7,717 bases of DNA from CAYSPS01 sp964432975 (GTDB lineage Bacteria > Babelota > Babeliae > Babelales > UBA12409). This document shows, in pieces, positions 5,809 through 7,717 of this stretch. Every line of letters starts with the position of its first letter. Positions within the stretch are counted from its first letter, which is position 1. The stretch spans positions 1 through 7,717 of the forward strand of contig CAYSPS010000032.1 in the NCBI GenBank assembly GCA_964432975.1. Direction: 5' to 3'. The notes beneath the pieces are model-generated. The model did not search any database. It had not been told where the DNA came from and saw only the letters and a program-made list of their open reading frames with translations. A program made the translations under genes and the position numbers.

Positions 5809-5899
5809 CGTTGATGTAATTTTTAAAGTTATAAATATTTGTTGATTTTATCTTTTCTTGCTTCTTTGCGATCTTGAACAGGGTTTTGTTTGTTTCTTT

Positions 5900-5918
5900 A
5901 AAATACTCGGAGTATTTT
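5900..5918. promoter_or_regulatory. 19-bp perfect palindrome upstream of the second methyltransferase gene
   Basis: AAAATACTC, a single G, then GAGTATTTT: two exact 9-bp arms around one base, about 47 bp before the ATG at 5965. The one-base centre makes a hairpin unlikely and a dimeric DNA-binding protein site more likely. A weak upstream TTGAAC (5874-5879) with TTAAAA at 18-bp spacing would place the palindrome over the -10 and start region. The regulator is unknown. Confidence 0.45.
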
Positions 5919-5964
5919 GAATGGATTGCGATACTAAAGTTTGTAGTTATAGTAAAGGGTTGTT

Positions 5965-6795
5965 ATGAGCAAAAAATTATTGGCCATAGTGTTTTTGGCA
6001 AAATCTATACTTTTTAGTTCAATGATATTTGTTAATATGAGAGCTGAAAGTATGATTTATCCTAAAAGAATTTTGCAGAATGATTTCAGGGCTTTTCTTA
6101 AATTTTATCATGCTAGACCAATAAAGAACAATGTAGGTGGGTTACGTTCGGTCGGAATGTTTCTTTTATGGTATTTGTTGCGAGAATGTAATCCTGATGT
6201 TGTTATAGAAAGTGGCGTTTTTAAAGGGCAAAGCACTTGGTTGATAGAGCAGGCAGTTCCAAATGCTCAGTTGATTTGTATAGATCCTAATTTAAAACGA
6301 TTGGTTTATAAATCTGTTAAGGCAAAGTATTTTACACAAGATTTTTCTTTGCTTAAGTTTGACTCTTTAGCTCATAAGAAAGTGCTATGCTTTTTTGATG
6401 ATCATCAAAATGCTTATTTGCGGGTTTTACAAGCGTACAATTTTGGATTTAAATATTTAGTTTTTGATGATAATTATCCTTTTCCTTTTGGCACTTATGA
6501 GCATGGACATTTGACTTTACGACATTGCTTTGAAATGGAAGAACACAAAGCAAAGGCTGAGGAATTACGATCATTGATTAAATTTTATTGTATAATGCCA
6601 CAAATTTTTGAATGCCCGGCCATTGTTGAAGCTGGCCAATGCATGAAAAATGCTGCTATAGAGGACAGGGCCGTTTTAGATTTTCCCGTTATATGGAAAA
6701 ATTTAAGTTCGATAGATTACGACTTAAGAGATGCTATGATGATTTTTTGGCAAGAAGCGGCTACATATCGATGGATGACTTATATTGAACTTTGA
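5965..6795 (+). CDS. Methyltransferase-like protein (CmcI/TylF-like style) with signal peptide
   Basis: A 276-residue protein with a Rossmann SAM-binding pattern: DVVIESGVFKGQST (residues 78-91) for the nucleotide loop and LICIDPN (103-109) for the acidic strand end. Two aspartate pairs, LCFFDDHQN (141-149) and YLVFDDNYPFPFG (164-176), recall the metal-binding Asp residues of Mg-dependent sugar O-methyltransferases of the CmcI/TylF kind. That comparison is from memory and may be only structural. The N-terminus MSKKLLAIVFLAKSILFSSM continues to NMRAES, a long signal peptide or anchor. AAAGGG (5954-5959), 5 nt before the ATG, supports the start. The gene has its own upstream region with a palindrome (5900-5918) and is followed after 88 bp by a glycosyltransferase gene, possibly on the same transcript. 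Confidence 0.75.
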   Translation: MSKKLLAIVFLAKSILFSSMIFVNMRAESMIYPKRILQNDFRAFLKFYHARPIKNNVGGLRSVGMFLLWYLLRECNPDVVIESGVFKGQSTWLIEQAVPNAQLICIDPNLKRLVYKSVKAKYFTQDFSLLKFDSLAHKKVLCFFDDHQNAYLRVLQAYNFGFKYLVFDDNYPFPFGTYEHGHLTLRHCFEMEEHKAKAEELRSLIKFYCIMPQIFECPAIVEAGQCMKNAAIEDRAVLDFPVIWKNLSSIDYDLRDAMMIFWQEAATYRWMTYIEL

Positions 6796-6869
6796 TAATT
6801 TAGTCACAGGTTATGTTAGTTGTTTTTATACCGAGAAAAGGTGTATGGTAGGGTTGTTAATGGCGCATG

Positions 6870-6875
6870 AAAGGG
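6870..6875 (+). promoter_or_regulatory. Ribosome binding site that decides the start of the last gene
   Basis: AAAGGG lies 8 nt before ATG 6884. The longer reading from TTG 6785 has no such site, would overlap the previous gene and would put 33 poorly conserved-looking residues in front of a clear signal peptide. Confidence 0.6.
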
Positions 6876-6883
6876 CAAATATA

Positions 6884-7666
6884 ATGAGTGTTGCAATTAA
6901 AATTTTGTTACTAATTATCTCGACAAATAGCCTCATAGGCAAGCAATACGTCATACATCGCACATTGACAGAACTATCCAGTGTTCATAAAGTCAATAAT
7001 CGAAATTTACTTAATATTTATGTATTTTTTAGTGAAACACATAGGCGTTTATTTGATCTTTATTTTTTACCTACACTATCAAAAGTCGAGAAAGATTATG
7101 CCTTGTTTGTTTATCATGTAGAACAATTGACAAAAGACGGCGCATTTCTTTCGCCGGGCTGGAATCAAACGATGCTTAATAAAAATAAAATAATTATTGA
7201 AGCGATACGAGAAAATTACGGAGGCGCTATATTGTATAGTGATATTGATATTCAGTTTTTGCAACCTATAAAAAAGCGCCTATTTTCACTTCTTGATCGA
7301 AATGATCTCGTAGTTCAGCAAAATGCGCCTTCAGGAAAATCAACGGTTTGCGCCGGATTTGTTTTTTTACGGTGCAATGAAAAAACCAGCAAGCTTTATC
7401 GAACAATCTATCAAGCTATGCTCGCAGATCCTTCACTTCGTGATCAGGTTGCCCTTAATAGGTTTTTAAGAAGTAATCAAACTTCGTTAGTATGGCAATA
7501 CCTTCCAAACGAGGAATTTTATAATCCACAAAAACTTTGGTCTTTTGGCGACACACTTAATGTTTCTAAATCTATACGAGTTCATCATGCCAATTGGACT
7601 TCTGGTGTTGACGAGAAAATTGCTCAGTTTGAATATGTTCGCCAACAATTAAGATATAAGAATTAG
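6884..7666 (+). CDS. Exported DxD glycosyltransferase (nucleotide-diphospho-sugar transferase family)
   Basis: A 260-residue protein from ATG 6884. It begins with MSVAIKILLLIISTNSLIG, a Sec signal peptide, and the first catalytic strand NIYVFFSETH follows at about residue 44. The metal/sugar-nucleotide DxD motif is YSDIDIQFLQP (Asp120 and Asp122), preceded by NYGGAIL. Further family-like signatures are CAGFVFLRCN (157-165), DQVALNRFL (187-195), a Pro-Asn-rich EEFYNPQKLW and a late HHANWTSG. This set fits the nucleotide-diphospho-sugar transferase family (PF03407 type), which adds a sugar to an acceptor not readable here. Export is unusual for an enzyme that needs NDP-sugar. The gene follows the methyltransferase-like gene at short distance and may share its transcript. 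The stop is followed by 51 bp of sequence without a gene. Confidence 0.85.
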   Translation: MSVAIKILLLIISTNSLIGKQYVIHRTLTELSSVHKVNNRNLLNIYVFFSETHRRLFDLYFLPTLSKVEKDYALFVYHVEQLTKDGAFLSPGWNQTMLNKNKIIIEAIRENYGGAILYSDIDIQFLQPIKKRLFSLLDRNDLVVQQNAPSGKSTVCAGFVFLRCNEKTSKLYRTIYQAMLADPSLRDQVALNRFLRSNQTSLVWQYLPNEEFYNPQKLWSFGDTLNVSKSIRVHHANWTSGVDEKIAQFEYVRQQLRYKN

Positions 7667-7717
7667 AGCGCGTCTGAAAACTCAACTGGCGTTAATCTGA
7701 AATTCAAATAGAATAGG
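7667..7717. other. Non-coding end of window, possible insertion-sequence edge
   Basis: No gene starts in these 51 bases. GAGCGCGTCTGAAAACTC, beginning at 7666 over the last base of the stop codon, resembles the terminal repeats of some IS5-type elements (GAG..GTTTGAAAA pattern), but no partner end or transposase is in the window. Confidence 0.15.

Noticed and set aside
5926..5953. TTGCGA-16-TATAGT as promoter of the gene at 5965
   Set aside because: Transcription would begin at about 5960, downstream of the AAAGGG ribosome binding site (5954-5959), so the message would lack it.
1..7717. CRISPR array, riboswitch, phage genes or toxin-antitoxin pair
   Set aside because: No regularly spaced repeats, no recognisable aptamer consensus, no phage structural genes and no small two-gene toxin-antitoxin pair were seen on either strand.

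Overview
The window looks like a piece of chromosome from a small-genome, AT-rich, uncultured-type bacterium. The best guess is a member of Dependentiae/Babeliae (TM6) or a similar protist-associated lineage. That guess rests on gene style only: short exported proteins with Lys-rich signal peptides, a conserved CPMC-type membrane protein beside a CcdA-like protein, and clusters of exported glycan enzymes. No marker gene in the window can prove it.

Left part (1-2025): a leftward gene, cut by the window edge, starts at 91 with a GTG, a strong ribosome binding site and a signal peptide. Facing away from it is a rightward three-gene run: a small CxxC membrane protein (246-749), a conserved helical protein of unknown function (759-1280) and a CcdA/DsbD-type membrane protein (1318-2025). 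Together they suggest an envelope thiol/disulfide module. The CcdA-like protein, however, has Ser where the second redox Cys is expected. The divergent intergenic region holds a good leftward promoter overlapped by a 10-bp inverted repeat.

Middle part (2030-3060): two leftward tRNA genes, tRNA-His(GUG) and tRNA-Pro(UGG), both with encoded CCA. Between them lie a fragment resembling a tRNA D arm and a promoter for tRNA-Pro. Next come a possible truncated gene tail, a 5'-truncated and multiply frameshifted DDE transposase (IS982-like), and a 15-bp perfect inverted repeat.

Right part (3060-7717): visibly more AT-rich than the left part. It holds five genes that look like glycan or small-molecule modification enzymes: a SAM-dependent methyltransferase, a DUF6492-like glycosyltransferase (minus strand), a polysaccharide pyruvyl transferase family protein, a second methyltransferase-like protein and a DxD glycosyltransferase. 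All five begin with a hydrophobic, signal-peptide-like segment placed before the first strand of the catalytic fold. These families are normally cytoplasmic and use cytoplasmic donors (NDP-sugar, PEP, SAM). A set of exported versions is therefore the most interesting feature here, and secretion to a host cell is one possible reading. The genes are separated by gaps and lie on both strands, so they are not one tight operon. A tRNA-adjacent position, a dead transposase, a decayed dispersed-repeat-like sequence (about 3986-4080) and the shift in composition are consistent with an acquired or rearranged island.
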